A DNA stretch of 58,203 bases. It comes from an uncultured Clostridia bacterium. GTDB lineage: Bacteria > Bacillota > Clostridia > TANB77 > CAG-508. The position numbers were made by a program, and so were the translations under genes. Below, piece by piece: positions 36,451 through 46,172 of this stretch (within the stretch, counting starts at the first letter, position 1; each line of letters begins with the position of its first letter). The DNA lies in contig CALYAM010000001.1 in NCBI GenBank assembly GCA_944393565.1, positions 1 through 58,203 on the forward strand. The letters are read 5' to 3'. The notes below the pieces were generated by a model. The model was not told the DNA's origin and ran no database searches. It saw only the letters and a list, made by a program, of their open reading frames with translations.

Positions 36451-36502
36451 TTCGCGAACGAAGCACGCGAAAAGGGGCGCCACCTAAGCGGTGGCGTTTT
36501 TT
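36451..36502 (+). terminator. Double hairpin terminator after gene B
   Basis: TTCGCG/CGCGAA (36451-36456 with 36466-36471), then CGCCACC/GGTGGCG (36478-36484 with 36490-36496) and TTTTTT. The second is a strong intrinsic terminator. A GC-rich hairpin shortly after a variable region also recalls DGR homing sites. Confidence 0.8.
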
Positions 36503-36658
36503 GTGAGCTCTTTAGGAACTATGTATGTAAAGTAGGAGTACCAGAAAAATCATTAAATATATATAAAAAATTAAATTTTGCTTTTTGCATAATAAGAAAA
36601 ATTAAACCGGAAATTTATCATTGTAATTTTCACTGTGAAATTTTTTGCTAAAAATAGG

Positions 36659-36687
36659 TTTACTTTTTCCACACAAAATTATATAAT
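36659..36687 (+). promoter_or_regulatory. argS promoter
   Basis: TTTACT (36659-36664), 17-bp spacer, TATAAT (36682-36687). Confidence 0.6.
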
Positions 36688-36754
36688 ATCTATGGTGTTG
36701 TGTTAAAAAAATAAAGGCAAAACACAAGTACAAAAACAAGAAGGGATGAGAAAA

Positions 36755-38464
36755 GTGATAGACTACAAGCAAAGCATTGCTGATTCAATTTCAATTGTTA
36801 CAAATGTGGAAAGCAATGTGCTAAAACAATATATAGAAAAACCACCAGAACAAAAATTAGGGGATTATGCATTTCCTTGTTTTAAATTAGCAAAAGAATT
36901 AAAAAAATCTCCACAAATAATTGCTAATGAAATAAAAGACAAAATAATATTAGAAAAAGCAAAAATAGAAAAAGCAGAAATAGTAGGAGGCTATATAAAC
37001 TTTTACATAAATAAAAACAGTTTGATTTCTACAGTATTAACTGAAATATCAGAAAAAAAAGAAAACTATGGTAAACAAAACATTGGAGGAGGAAAAACAA
37101 TAGTAATAGATTATTCAGCACCTAATATAGCAAAACCTTTTCACGTAGGACATTTGCGTTCAACAGTAATTGGAGGAGCACTATATAAAATATACAAATA
37201 TTTGGGCTATCATACAGTAGGAATAAATCATTTAGGAGACTATGGAACACAATTTGGAAAACTAATAGAAGGGTATAAGCGTTGGTCAAATGAATACAAT
37301 ATTGAAAAAAATCCAATTGAAGAACTTACAAAAATATATATAAGAATAAATGAACTATGTAAAGAAGACGAAAGTATTCTAGAAGAATGCCGAAACAACT
37401 TTAAAAAACTAGAAGAAGGGGACGAGTATTGCACAAGACTATGGAATGAGTTTCGTACAGTAAGTTTAAAAGAATTTCAAAAAGTATACGAACTATTAGG
37501 AAGCCAATTCGACTCATATAATGGAGAAGCATTTTATTCAGACAAAATGGGAGAGGTTATTGAAAGATTAGAAAACAGTGGAAAATTAGTAGAGTCTGAA
37601 GGGGCAAAAGTCGTAAATTTAGATGAATATGAAATTCCACCTTGCCTTATAATAAAATCAAATGGCTCAACAACATATGCAACACGAGACTTAGCAGCCA
37701 TATTATATAGGGCAAGAACATATGACTATGAAAAAGCATTATATGTTACATCTTATGAACAAATTTTACATTTTAAACAAGTATTTGAAGTAGCAAAACT
37801 ATTGGGAATAAATGAAAAATATACAAAAGGCCTTATACATGTGCCTTTTGGAATGGTACACCTTAAATCTGGAAAAATTTCAACAAGAGAGGGCAACATT
37901 ATTAAGTTGGAAGATTTATTAAAAGAAGCAATTACAAGAGCAAGAACGATAATAGAGGAAAAAAATCCAAATCTGGAAAACAAAGAAGAAGTCGCAAAAA
38001 AAGTTGGAGTTGGAGCTGTAATATTCAATGATTTATCAAATAGCAGAATTAAAGATGAAATATTTGACTGGGATCAAATATTAAATTTTAATGGAGAGAC
38101 TGGACCATATATACAATATATGTATGTAAGGACAAAAAGCATATTAGAAAAAGCAGAAAAATTACCTGATATTAAAGAAATAGAATTTTCAAAATTATTA
38201 GATGATGAAGCAATTCAAGTAATAAATACATTGTATAATTTCGAAGAAACTTTAAGACAAGTTGTAGAAAAAAATGAACCATCTATATTAGCACGTTACT
38301 TAATAGAGGTAAGTCAAAATTACAGTAGTTTTTACAATGAACACCACATTATAGGTGAATTAAAAGAAGTGGAAAATGCAAGACTATATTTAACATATGC
38401 TTGCAACCAAGTATTAAAAACAGGTGCTAATTTATTAGGAATTGCAATGCCAGAAAAAATGTAA
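36755..38464 (+). CDS. argS: Arginyl-tRNA synthetase
   Basis: 569 residues from GTG 36755, chosen for AAGGGA 8 nt upstream; ATG 36746 overlaps that site. Class I motifs: SAPNIAKPFHVGHLRS (HVGH, about 128-140), YATRDLAAI and a KMSKS-like region near KISTREGN. The DALR anticodon-binding domain (about 450-569) is complete. It supplies Arg-tRNAs and so is directly linked to how CGN codons are read. The gene itself contains no in-frame CGG. Confidence 0.96.
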   Translation: MIDYKQSIADSISIVTNVESNVLKQYIEKPPEQKLGDYAFPCFKLAKELKKSPQIIANEIKDKIILEKAKIEKAEIVGGYINFYINKNSLISTVLTEISEKKENYGKQNIGGGKTIVIDYSAPNIAKPFHVGHLRSTVIGGALYKIYKYLGYHTVGINHLGDYGTQFGKLIEGYKRWSNEYNIEKNPIEELTKIYIRINELCKEDESILEECRNNFKKLEEGDEYCTRLWNEFRTVSLKEFQKVYELLGSQFDSYNGEAFYSDKMGEVIERLENSGKLVESEGAKVVNLDEYEIPPCLIIKSNGSTTYATRDLAAILYRARTYDYEKALYVTSYEQILHFKQVFEVAKLLGINEKYTKGLIHVPFGMVHLKSGKISTREGNIIKLEDLLKEAITRARTIIEEKNPNLENKEEVAKKVGVGAVIFNDLSNSRIKDEIFDWDQILNFNGETGPYIQYMYVRTKSILEKAEKLPDIKEIEFSKLLDDEAIQVINTLYNFEETLRQVVEKNEPSILARYLIEVSQNYSSFYNEHHIIGELKEVENARLYLTYACNQVLKTGANLLGIAMPEKM

Positions 38465-38491
38465 TGGTATTGTATAAAAAAGGAGAACAAA

Positions 38492-40381
38492 ATGGGAATA
38501 ATGAATTTTATAAAAAAACATAGAATTATCTTTATACGTATAATAGATATATTCATTATAATTATTGCGTATGCATTTGTAGAACTATTTAAGAGTGAGA
38601 CATTATCTATATTTACAAGTTCAGACAGACAAATTCTTTTAAACACAATTTTATTAGCGATTGTAGTATACCAGCTTTTCCTTACACTATTTGATTGCTA
38701 TAAAAACATTATAAGGTATGAAAGTGGAAAAGATTACTTAATATATGGATTTTCATGTATGGTATCCTGTGTTATAGTTTCAATGCTTGGAAACATATTT
38801 AGAATAAACATTATGGGACCAAGGTCAAACATATTAGCAGGAATACTTATTTCTGTGATGATGATTACATACCGTTTAATAATTCGCTTGCTTTTAACAG
38901 ATAATATTGTTCACAAATCAGAAATTATAAATGCAACAAATAAAAAGAACTTATTAATAATAGGTGGGGGCTCAGCTACTAGAGACATTATTAAAATAAT
39001 AAAGGCAAATATGCAGAAAAACTATAATATAGTTGGAATTATAGATGATGACGAAGACAAAATAAACTATGCGATTTCGGGTGTAAGAATTGTAGGAAAT
39101 AGATACAAAATTAAAGAAGTATGCAGAAGCTTCAAAGTGGATGTGATATTCTTTTCAATATCTAGTATCAGCAATCAAGATAAAAAAGAAATATTAGGAA
39201 TATGCCAAGAAACAGGTGCAAAATTGCGTATATTACCAAGTACAGAAGATATTATAAAAAATAAAAACATTATGCAAAACCTACGTGATGTAGAAATTGA
39301 AGACTTACTTGGAAGAGAAGCTATTCATCTTGACAACCAAAATATTCAAGATCTTATTGAAGAAAAAGTTGTATTGGTAACTGGTGGAGGTGGTTCAATA
39401 GGATCAGAATTATGCAGACAAATAATGAAATATCACCCAAAACAGCTTGTAATTTTGGATATTTATGAAAACAATTTATATGACATAGAATTAGAGCTAA
39501 AATCTAATTACCCAAATGATAAAATAGAAGCAATTGTAGGCTCAGTAAGAGACTTAAATAGATTAAAAGAAGTATTTGAAGAATTTAAGCCAGAACTTGT
39601 ATTCCATGCTGCTGCACATAAACATGTTCCTCTAATGGAAAACAATCCACTAGAAGCAATAAAGAATAATGTATTTGGAACATATAATGTAGCAAGCTGT
39701 GCAGACAAATACCATGTAAAAAGATTTATACTTGTATCAACAGATAAAGCGGTAAATCCAACTAACATTATGGGAGCATCTAAAAGACTATGTGAAATGA
39801 TTATACAAGCTAAAGATAAAGTTAGCAAAACAGAATTTGCAGCGGTGAGATTTGGAAATGTATTAGGAAGTAATGGTTCTGTTATCCCACTATTTAAGAA
39901 ACAAATTGCAAATGGTGGACCAGTAACAGTAACACATAAAGAAATAACAAGATTTTTTATGACAATACCAGAAGCTGTACAACTAATATTACAAGCAGCA
40001 ACATATGCAGCAGGTGGGGAAATATTTGTGCTAGATATGGGACAACCTGTAAAAATATATGATTTAGCAGTGTCATTAATAAAACTATCTGGATTAGAAC
40101 CAAATGTAGATATCCCAGTAGAAATTACAGGGCTAAGACCAGGAGAAAAACTTTATGAAGAACTATTAATGTCTGAAGAGGGATTAACTGCAACAAAGCA
40201 TGATAAAATATTTGTTTCAAAACCTATGCACTTAGAGCAAAGACAATTAGAGGCAAAATTAGATGTCCTTAGAGAATTAGAATATGATAAAAACTATACA
40301 AAGCAAAAAATAAAAAATGCAATGAAAGAGGTTGTACCAACATACAAAGATCCAGAGGAAGTAAATAAAATTGAAAAATAA
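38492..40381 (+). CDS. Membrane-bound nucleotide-sugar 4,6-dehydratase (CapD/PglF-like)
   Basis: 629 residues. Four membrane helices (about 10-130), a first Rossmann region (LLIIGGGSATRDII) and the catalytic SDR domain (VLVTGGGGSIGSELCRQI, HAAAHKHVPLME, then TDKAVNPTNIMGASKR in place of SYK). It likely makes UDP-4-keto-6-deoxy sugars from UDP-GlcNAc. It is first of the exopolysaccharide locus, 27 nt after argS. Confidence 0.92.
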   Translation: MGIMNFIKKHRIIFIRIIDIFIIIIAYAFVELFKSETLSIFTSSDRQILLNTILLAIVVYQLFLTLFDCYKNIIRYESGKDYLIYGFSCMVSCVIVSMLGNIFRINIMGPRSNILAGILISVMMITYRLIIRLLLTDNIVHKSEIINATNKKNLLIIGGGSATRDIIKIIKANMQKNYNIVGIIDDDEDKINYAISGVRIVGNRYKIKEVCRSFKVDVIFFSISSISNQDKKEILGICQETGAKLRILPSTEDIIKNKNIMQNLRDVEIEDLLGREAIHLDNQNIQDLIEEKVVLVTGGGGSIGSELCRQIMKYHPKQLVILDIYENNLYDIELELKSNYPNDKIEAIVGSVRDLNRLKEVFEEFKPELVFHAAAHKHVPLMENNPLEAIKNNVFGTYNVASCADKYHVKRFILVSTDKAVNPTNIMGASKRLCEMIIQAKDKVSKTEFAAVRFGNVLGSNGSVIPLFKKQIANGGPVTVTHKEITRFFMTIPEAVQLILQAATYAAGGEIFVLDMGQPVKIYDLAVSLIKLSGLEPNVDIPVEITGLRPGEKLYEELLMSEEGLTATKHDKIFVSKPMHLEQRQLEAKLDVLRELEYDKNYTKQKIKNAMKEVVPTYKDPEEVNKIEK

Positions 40382-40839
40382 AAAAATTGTATATATAATA
40401 TTAATTTTAATATGGATGAGCTTGGTGTTTGCATTTTCACACCAGCCAAGTGATGAATCTAGTGCAACAAGTGGAAACACTATACGAGCAATTATTGAAC
40501 TTGTACCGCAAATAAAAAATATGCCAGAAGAACAAAAAGAAAAAATAATAGAAAGTCTGCAACCAATTGTAAGAAAAATAGCCCATTTATCCATATACAT
40601 AATAGGTGGAATTTTAATAGGTTTATTTTGTAATGAATTTATAGGTGAAAGTGAGAAAAAGATAATATATGGTATAGTAACAGGTTTTGTATATGCAGTT
40701 AGTGATGAAATACACCAAATTTTCATACCTCGGAAGAGCCTGTATGCTAATTGATGTTATAATAGATACAATAGGTATTGCAATTGGAGTTGTAATGGTG
40801 TATTTTATTATTGAGATGATAAACAGGAGAAAAAAATGA
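40371..40839 (+). CDS. VanZ-like membrane protein, needs +1 frameshift at CGG 40731-40733
   Basis: About 155 residues when joined, TTG start overlapping the previous gene by 11 nt. The SHQPSDESSATSG segment and a helix at about 70-95 are VanZ-like. The frame breaks in the conserved FIPGR motif: ATA CCT CGG, then +1 GGA AGA GCC, giving PGRACMLIDVIIDTIG. Unshifted reading ends near 40754. With the shift the stop is at 40837-40839, overlapping the next ATG by 3-4 nt as expected in an operon. VanZ proteins affect glycopeptide resistance and envelope traits. Confidence 0.82.
40731..40734 (+). other. CGG +1 recoding site in the vanZ-like gene
   Basis: Frame reads ATA CCT CGG A; the required reading is CCT then GGA (Gly of PGR). 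Confidence 0.8.
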
Positions 40840-41402
40840 AAAGAAAGGTTATAATAATTGGTGCAGGTGGACATGCAAAAGTAATTGAAGAAATTATTGA
40901 AATTTCAAAAGATGAGTTTATTGGATTCCTAGATGACAATAAAACAGGAGAAGACATAATAGGAAAGATTAAAGATATAGAAAAATGGCATAAAAAAGAT
41001 AATGATATAGAATTTATAATAGGAATAGGCAACAATAGTATAAGAAATAAGCTTTATAATGAATATTCTAATATTGATTATTACACAGCAATTCATCCAA
41101 CTGCTGTAATTTCTAAGAATACTATAATAGGAAAAGGAACAGCAATTATGGCAAATGCTATAATAGGAAGAGATGTAATAATTGGTGGAAATTGTATTAT
41201 CAATACAGGAACAATTATAGAACATAATTGTATTATTGAAGATGGTGTACATTTATCATATAGGGTTACATTAGGAGCAGAAAGTAAAATTGGAAAAAAT
41301 TCATATATTGACATAGGTAGTATTATTAATAGAAATGTTACAATAGGGGAAGGAAAAAAAATAGAAATAGGAGAAGTTGTAAGAGGGGGAGATTTCATTT
41401 GA
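40836..41402 (+). CDS. NeuD/PglD-like sugar O- or N-acetyltransferase
   Basis: 188 residues. An N-terminal PglD-type domain (KVIIIGAGGHAKVIEEII) and a left-handed β-helix of hexapeptide repeats (IGKGTAIMANAIIGRDVIIG). The family acetylates UDP-4-amino sugars. The ATG overlaps the vanZ-like stop. Together with the dehydratase it suggests an acetylated diamino or bacillosamine-like sugar; the aminotransferase is not seen here. Confidence 0.85.
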   Translation: MKRKVIIIGAGGHAKVIEEIIEISKDEFIGFLDDNKTGEDIIGKIKDIEKWHKKDNDIEFIIGIGNNSIRNKLYNEYSNIDYYTAIHPTAVISKNTIIGKGTAIMANAIIGRDVIIGGNCIINTGTIIEHNCIIEDGVHLSYRVTLGAESKIGKNSYIDIGSIINRNVTIGEGKKIEIGEVVRGGDFI

Positions 41403-42011
41403 AGAAACGGTTATATAATATTAAAATCTATTATAGATAGGCTACTTGCATTTATAGGTTTAATTATTTTATTGCCTTTTTTTATTATATTTGGTATTAT
41501 TATAAAGGCAGAATCAAAAGGCCCAGTTTTTTTTAAACAAAAAAGAGTAGGGAAAAATAAGAAATTCTTTTACATATATAAATTCCGTTCTATGAGAACA
41601 GACACCCCAAAGGACATGCCAACACATATGTTAAAAAATGCAGGAAATTATATAACAAAATTTGGCGGATTTATGAGAAAAACAAGCATTGATGAGTTGC
41701 CTCAAATTATAAATATTTTAAAGGGAGAAATGAGTATAATAGGACCAAGACCTGCATTATGGAACCAAGAAGATTTAATAGCAGAAAGAGATAAATATCA
41801 CGCAAATGATGTGCTGCCAGGACTTACAGGGTGGGCACAAATCAATGGAAGAGATGAACTACCAATTCCAGTAAAGGCAAAACTAGATGGCGAGTATGTA
41901 AAAAAGATGTCTTTATGGTTTGATATAAAAATATTTTTCAAGACAATAATTAATGTGTTTAAGCATGAAGGAATAGTAGAAGGTGTTCAAGACACAAAAA
42001 AAGGGGAATAA
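41399..42011 (+). CDS. Sugar-phosphate transferase (PglC/EpsL-like), needs +1 frameshift at CGG 41408-41410
   Basis: About 203 residues when joined. TTG 41399 overlaps the previous TGA (TTGA) and has GAGGGGGA 8 nt upstream. It reads TTG AAG AAA CGG, then +1 GGT TAT ATA, giving GYIILKSIIDRLLAFIGLIILLPFF, the normal reentrant membrane start of monotopic phosphoglycosyl transferases. Unshifted reading stops after 13 codons. Core motifs: SKGPVFFKQKRVGK, FRSMRTDTP, TSIDELPQIINILKGEMSIIGPRP. It loads the first sugar phosphate onto undecaprenyl phosphate. An internal TTG at 41472 would cut the membrane helix and has no good RBS. Confidence 0.85.
41408..41411 (+). other. CGG +1 recoding site in the phosphoglycosyl transferase gene
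   Basis: Fourth codon: AAG AAA CGG T; the required reading is AAA then GGT. Confidence 0.72.
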
Positions 42012-42015
42012 AATT

Positions 42016-42873
42016 GTGAAGAAATTATTAATTACAGGAAAAGATAGTTATATAGGTACACATGTTAAGCAATGGTTAGAAAAAGAACAAGATAACTATG
42101 AAGTAGACGAATTAGACGTAAAAGATACAAACTGGAGAAATGTAAAATTTCAAGGATATGATACAATACTTCATGTAGCTGGAATAGCACATGTTTCCTC
42201 AGACCCTAATTTAGAAGATCTATATTATAAAGTCAATAGAGATTTGGCAATAGAAGTAGCAAAAAAAGCAAAACAAGATGGAGTAAAACAACTAATTTTT
42301 ATGAGTAGCATGATTATCTATGGAAAAGATGAACCAATTGGAAATGAAAAGGTAATTAATGCTGATACACAACCTTCTGCAACAGATTTTTACGGGAAAA
42401 GCAAACTTGAAGCAGATGAAGAAATTAGAAAATTATCATGTAATGATTTTAAAACTGCTATTATACGTACTCCGATGGTGTATGGACCTAATTGTAAAGG
42501 CAATTTTCCTAAATTAAAAAGGCTGGCAAAACTTGTTCCTCTTTTCCCAGATATTGAAAACAAAAGAAGTATGATATATATAGATAACTTATGCCAGTTT
42601 ATAAAAAATCTAATAGATAAACAAGAAAATGGAATTTTTTATCCTCAAAATAGAGAATATATAAGCACAAAGCAAATAATAAATATAATGGCAAAAACAA
42701 TGAATAAAAAAATGCATTTTATAAAACTTTTTAACCCAATAATAAAACTATTGTCAAGAAAAGTTGGAATTATAAACAAGGTTTTTGGAAATAAAGTTTA
42801 TTCAAAGAAAATATCTGGGGATTTTGATTATATAGTTGTTGAGAATGATGAATCAATAAGGAGAAGTGTTTAA
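42016..42873 (+). CDS. NAD-dependent epimerase/dehydratase family protein
   Basis: 285 residues from GTG 42016, chosen for AAAAGGGGAA upstream and the MKKLLITGKDSYIG start with a dinucleotide-binding motif. HVAGIAHVSSD and YGKSKLEADEEI (YxxxK) are visible. The shape resembles WbpV/GalE-like sugar epimerases or reductases acting after PglC. It is downstream of the phosphoglycosyl transferase by 4 nt. Confidence 0.85.
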   Translation: MKKLLITGKDSYIGTHVKQWLEKEQDNYEVDELDVKDTNWRNVKFQGYDTILHVAGIAHVSSDPNLEDLYYKVNRDLAIEVAKKAKQDGVKQLIFMSSMIIYGKDEPIGNEKVINADTQPSATDFYGKSKLEADEEIRKLSCNDFKTAIIRTPMVYGPNCKGNFPKLKRLAKLVPLFPDIENKRSMIYIDNLCQFIKNLIDKQENGIFYPQNREYISTKQIINIMAKTMNKKMHFIKLFNPIIKLLSRKVGIINKVFGNKVYSKKISGDFDYIVVENDESIRRSV

Positions 42874-44026
42874 ATGAAAAGAGCTCTAATGTTAGCAACT
42901 GTGCCATCTATGATTGAACAATTTAATATGAATAATATTAGAATATTGCAGGAACTAGGTTATAAAGTTGACGTTGCATGCAATTTTGATGATGGGGGAA
43001 CACTTAATCAACAAAGGGTACAAGAATTTAAAAAAGAATTAGAAGAACAAAAAATAGAATATTTTAATATACCTTTTTCAAGAAATCCATTTAACTTTAA
43101 CAATATTAAAGCTTATGCTTTAACAAAAAAACTAGTAAATTCGAACAAATATGATATAGTTCATTTACATTCGCCAATAGGACGGTGTATGTGGCAGACT
43201 TGCTTGCAGAAAAATACGAATGAATGGTACTTTTATAATATATACAGCACATGGATTTCATTTTTGTAAGGGCGCTCCAAAAGCAAATTGGATTTTGTAT
43301 TATCCAATTGAGAAAATATTATCTAAATATACAGATTGTTTAATAACTATTAACAGAGAAGATTTTGAAATAGCCAAGAGAAATTTTAAAACGAAAACAG
43401 TAGTTTTAGTAAATGGAATAGGCATAAATGTAAATAAATTTAATTTTACAATGAATGACGCAGAAAAAAATGAATATAGAGAATCGCTAGGGCTAATACC
43501 AAATGATTTTGTAATTATCTATGTAGCTGAGCTAAATAAAAGGAAAAACCAAGGAATGTTAATTGATGCCATAAAAGAGCTATCTGAAAAAATTGAAAAT
43601 GTAAAAGTATTATTGGTGGGTAAAGATTCCATGAATAATTTATATCAAAGCAAAGTAGAGAAACTAGGACTTAACAACACAATAAAATTCCTAGGCTATA
43701 GAAAAGATATTGCAAAGTTGATGAAAATTTCAGACCTAGCTGTATCAACATCAAAAAGAGAAGGTTTGCCAGTAAATATAATGGAAGCTATGTTATGTGG
43801 TTTGCCAATTATTGTCACGGATTGTAGAGGAAACCGTGATCTGTTGCAAAATGAGTACAAAGATAATATCATAAAACTTGGTGACGTTAAAGGACTGACA
43901 ACAAAAATTGAAGAAATATATAGTGCTAAATTAAGAAATGTCAAATATGATATTTCACCATATACAAAGGAACATATTGAACAACAAATGAGAAAAATAT
44001 ATAAATACAAAGGTGAGGAACAATAG
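42874..44026 (+). CDS. Glycosyltransferase family 4, needs +1 frameshift at CGG 43183-43185
   Basis: About 383 residues when joined. The N-terminal GT-B half has DVACNFDDGG and DIVHLHSPIG. The frame breaks there: ATA GGA CGG, then +1 GGT GTA TGT GGC AGA, giving GGVCGRLACRKIRMNGTFIIYTAHGFHF, in which the YTAHGFHF motif is typical of EpsD-like enzymes. The C-terminal half has VNGIGINVNKF, VAELNKRKNQ and STSKREGLPVNIMEAM. Unshifted reading stops at 43269. The ATG directly follows the previous stop. Confidence 0.86.
43183..43186 (+). other. CGG +1 recoding site in the GT4 gene
   Basis: Frame reads ATA GGA CGG T; the required reading is GGA then GGT. Confidence 0.8.
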
Positions 44027-45121
44027 ATGATAGTTTATTACATGAATTTAATATTAACTACTATTTTAAATTCTGCTTCAAGACTTTTGCATAGGAGAAA
44101 ATTAGAAAAAAGTAAATGCTGGGAAGAAAAAATATCATTTATATTATGTGCTTTAGCAATTGCAACAGCCGTTTTTGTTGCAGGATTAAGATATGGAGTG
44201 GGAACAGACTTTTTTAATTACCAAGATAGATTTAATCATTACTTAAAATATCCTAATATTAACATTCAAAGAAGCAATGTTGGATTTGGAATACTTATTA
44301 AATTCATTCAACTATTTACAGATAATCCGCAATGGTTGTTTATAGCAACGGCAATAATTATATACACTTTTATTATGCTATATATTAGAGAGAATACTAA
44401 ATTATATGATATAGGCTTTTATTTATTTATATGCTTATATTTTTATTGTTCTTCATTGAATATTATGAGACAATGGATTTCAATAGCAATTTTCCTATAT
44501 GCATTGAAATATGCATATCAAAAGAAATTAATAAAATATATTATTGCAATTGTTATAGCAGCGTCATTTCATATTACGTCGTTGCTCATGCTTCCTGTTT
44601 ATTTGCTTTTTCGTCTAAAATTAAACAAAAGAAATGTAATAATACTTATATCTATACTATTAGCACTAATAATTGTTTTTTACACAGCAGGGATTCCAAT
44701 AGCTGAGTGGCTTAATGTTCCTGAAAAATATATGGAATATATAAGATTTAATACTACATTAGATGGTGGAGGAAGAGCATACACAGTTTTTATATTACTA
44801 ACTATTATAGGAATAGCAATAAATTATAAAACATATTTAAAGCAAAACCAATATGGAGAACAGCATATAAAGATGCTAATTATATCGCTGATTATAAGTG
44901 CTTTGTCAGCTAATAGTATGATATTTAATCGTATTCAATTATATTTTGTACCTGTGTTGATAGTATGTATTCCAAATTTAATACAAATATGTCAAAATAA
45001 AAAAACGAAAGTTTTTTTTACAGCATTGATAATTGGACTAGGTGCATTGTACTTTTATAGATGTTTGTGTAATAACGGAGGAGAAGTACTACCATATATA
45101 AGTATATTTGATGTAAAATAG
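44027..45121 (+). CDS. EpsG-family polysaccharide polymerase-like membrane protein
   Basis: 364 residues with about ten membrane helices. AGLRYGVGTDFFNYQDRF near the start and MRQWISIAIFLYALKYA are typical of EpsG/Wzy-like polymerases. It probably polymerises repeat units outside the membrane. The ATG follows the GT4 stop immediately. Confidence 0.85.
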   Translation: MIVYYMNLILTTILNSASRLLHRRKLEKSKCWEEKISFILCALAIATAVFVAGLRYGVGTDFFNYQDRFNHYLKYPNINIQRSNVGFGILIKFIQLFTDNPQWLFIATAIIIYTFIMLYIRENTKLYDIGFYLFICLYFYCSSLNIMRQWISIAIFLYALKYAYQKKLIKYIIAIVIAASFHITSLLMLPVYLLFRLKLNKRNVIILISILLALIIVFYTAGIPIAEWLNVPEKYMEYIRFNTTLDGGGRAYTVFILLTIIGIAINYKTYLKQNQYGEQHIKMLIISLIISALSANSMIFNRIQLYFVPVLIVCIPNLIQICQNKKTKVFFTALIIGLGALYFYRCLCNNGGEVLPYISIFDVK

Positions 45122-45129
45122 GGGGAAAT

Positions 45130-46152
45130 ATGAGTGAAATAAAAGTAAGTGTAATTGTTCCAGTTTATAATGCAGAAAAATATATAGAACAAACCCTACA
45201 AGCGCTTATAAAGCAAACTCTAAAAGAAATAGAAATAATAGTGATTAATGATGGCTCAACAGACCACAGTGATGCTATTATAAAAAAAATAGCTAAACAA
45301 AGTGATAAAGTAATATACGTAAATCGAGAAAATCGTGGTGTAGGACCTACAAGGAACGAAGGAATGGCAATGGCAAAGGGTGAATATATTGGATTTTGCG
45401 ATTCAGACGATATACCAAATAAAAATATGTATGAAAAAATGTACAAAGCTGCAAAAGAAGAAGATGCAGATGTGGCGGTATGTGATGAAAACATAATAAA
45501 GAATAATATTGTGACAAATAGAAATCACAAGAAATTAAAAGAAACCGTATACATAAAAGATATAAATAGTTTTTTTGAAGACTATTACTTTACTAAAAAG
45601 TATGAAAATCATGTTTGGGATAAAATATTTAAAAGAGATATAATTATAAAAAATAATATAAAATTCGGAGATTTAAAGAGAATAACTGGAGAAGACACAT
45701 TTTTTTCTATAACAATTATACCATATTGTAAAAAAATAATCTTTTTAGAAGATAAACTCTATAATTATATGGTTAGGCCAAATTCAATAATGAATACGTA
45801 TAATCCACAAAAAATGGAAAAAACGATTCGCTTCATGGAAGAAGTAAAAAAATTTGAAGAAGAAAGGAAATTAGAAGGGAATTTCTTATATTTTTTAACG
45901 GGTTATTTATACAACTTGGCAATAGCGTCTTCAAAGGAAGCAATAAAAAATAATGCATTTAAAGAAATGAAAAATGACATTGAAATTATGTTAAACAGTT
46001 TGATAGTTTCAGAATATGCAAATCAATTAATAAAAATTAATGTTTTTAAAGAAAGAAAAAAACAACTTTTTTGTAAACTGCTAGGAAAATTAATTGTTAA
46101 AAAAAAGAAAAAAAGTATATACACATTACTGAGGATTAAATATTACATATAA
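45130..46152 (+). CDS. Glycosyltransferase family 2
   Basis: 340 residues. GT-A fold: VSVIVPVYNAEKYIEQTL, NDGSTDHS, GVGPTRNEGMAMAKGEYIGFCDSDD with the metal-binding DxD. The C-terminus is basic. The donor sugar is unknown. Confidence 0.92.
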   Translation: MSEIKVSVIVPVYNAEKYIEQTLQALIKQTLKEIEIIVINDGSTDHSDAIIKKIAKQSDKVIYVNRENRGVGPTRNEGMAMAKGEYIGFCDSDDIPNKNMYEKMYKAAKEEDADVAVCDENIIKNNIVTNRNHKKLKETVYIKDINSFFEDYYFTKKYENHVWDKIFKRDIIIKNNIKFGDLKRITGEDTFFSITIIPYCKKIIFLEDKLYNYMVRPNSIMNTYNPQKMEKTIRFMEEVKKFEEERKLEGNFLYFLTGYLYNLAIASSKEAIKNNAFKEMKNDIEIMLNSLIVSEYANQLIKINVFKERKKQLFCKLLGKLIVKKKKKSIYTLLRIKYYI

Positions 46153-46172
46153 AGAATTTTAGGAGGAAAAAA

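Larger units (their letters stand above)
36381..36754. other. Intergenic region between gene B and argS
   Basis: A 374-nt gap. It holds the two GC-rich hairpins at 36451-36502 and the argS promoter at 36659-36687. The remaining sequence is AT-rich with nothing recognisable. No template repeat matching the variable regions is seen. Confidence 0.6.

Noticed and set aside
36451-36502. A riboswitch or tRNA-like element after gene B
   Set aside because: Two simple hairpins with a T-run are sufficient as a terminator.
41472-42011. Phosphoglycosyl transferase starting at TTG 41472
   Set aside because: That start removes most of the N-terminal membrane helix and has no good RBS; the upstream TTG with RBS and CGG shift gives the full family N-terminus.
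44431-44706. Second plus-strand frame inside the EpsG-like gene
   Set aside because: It overlaps a well-supported membrane protein gene fully and has no RBS.
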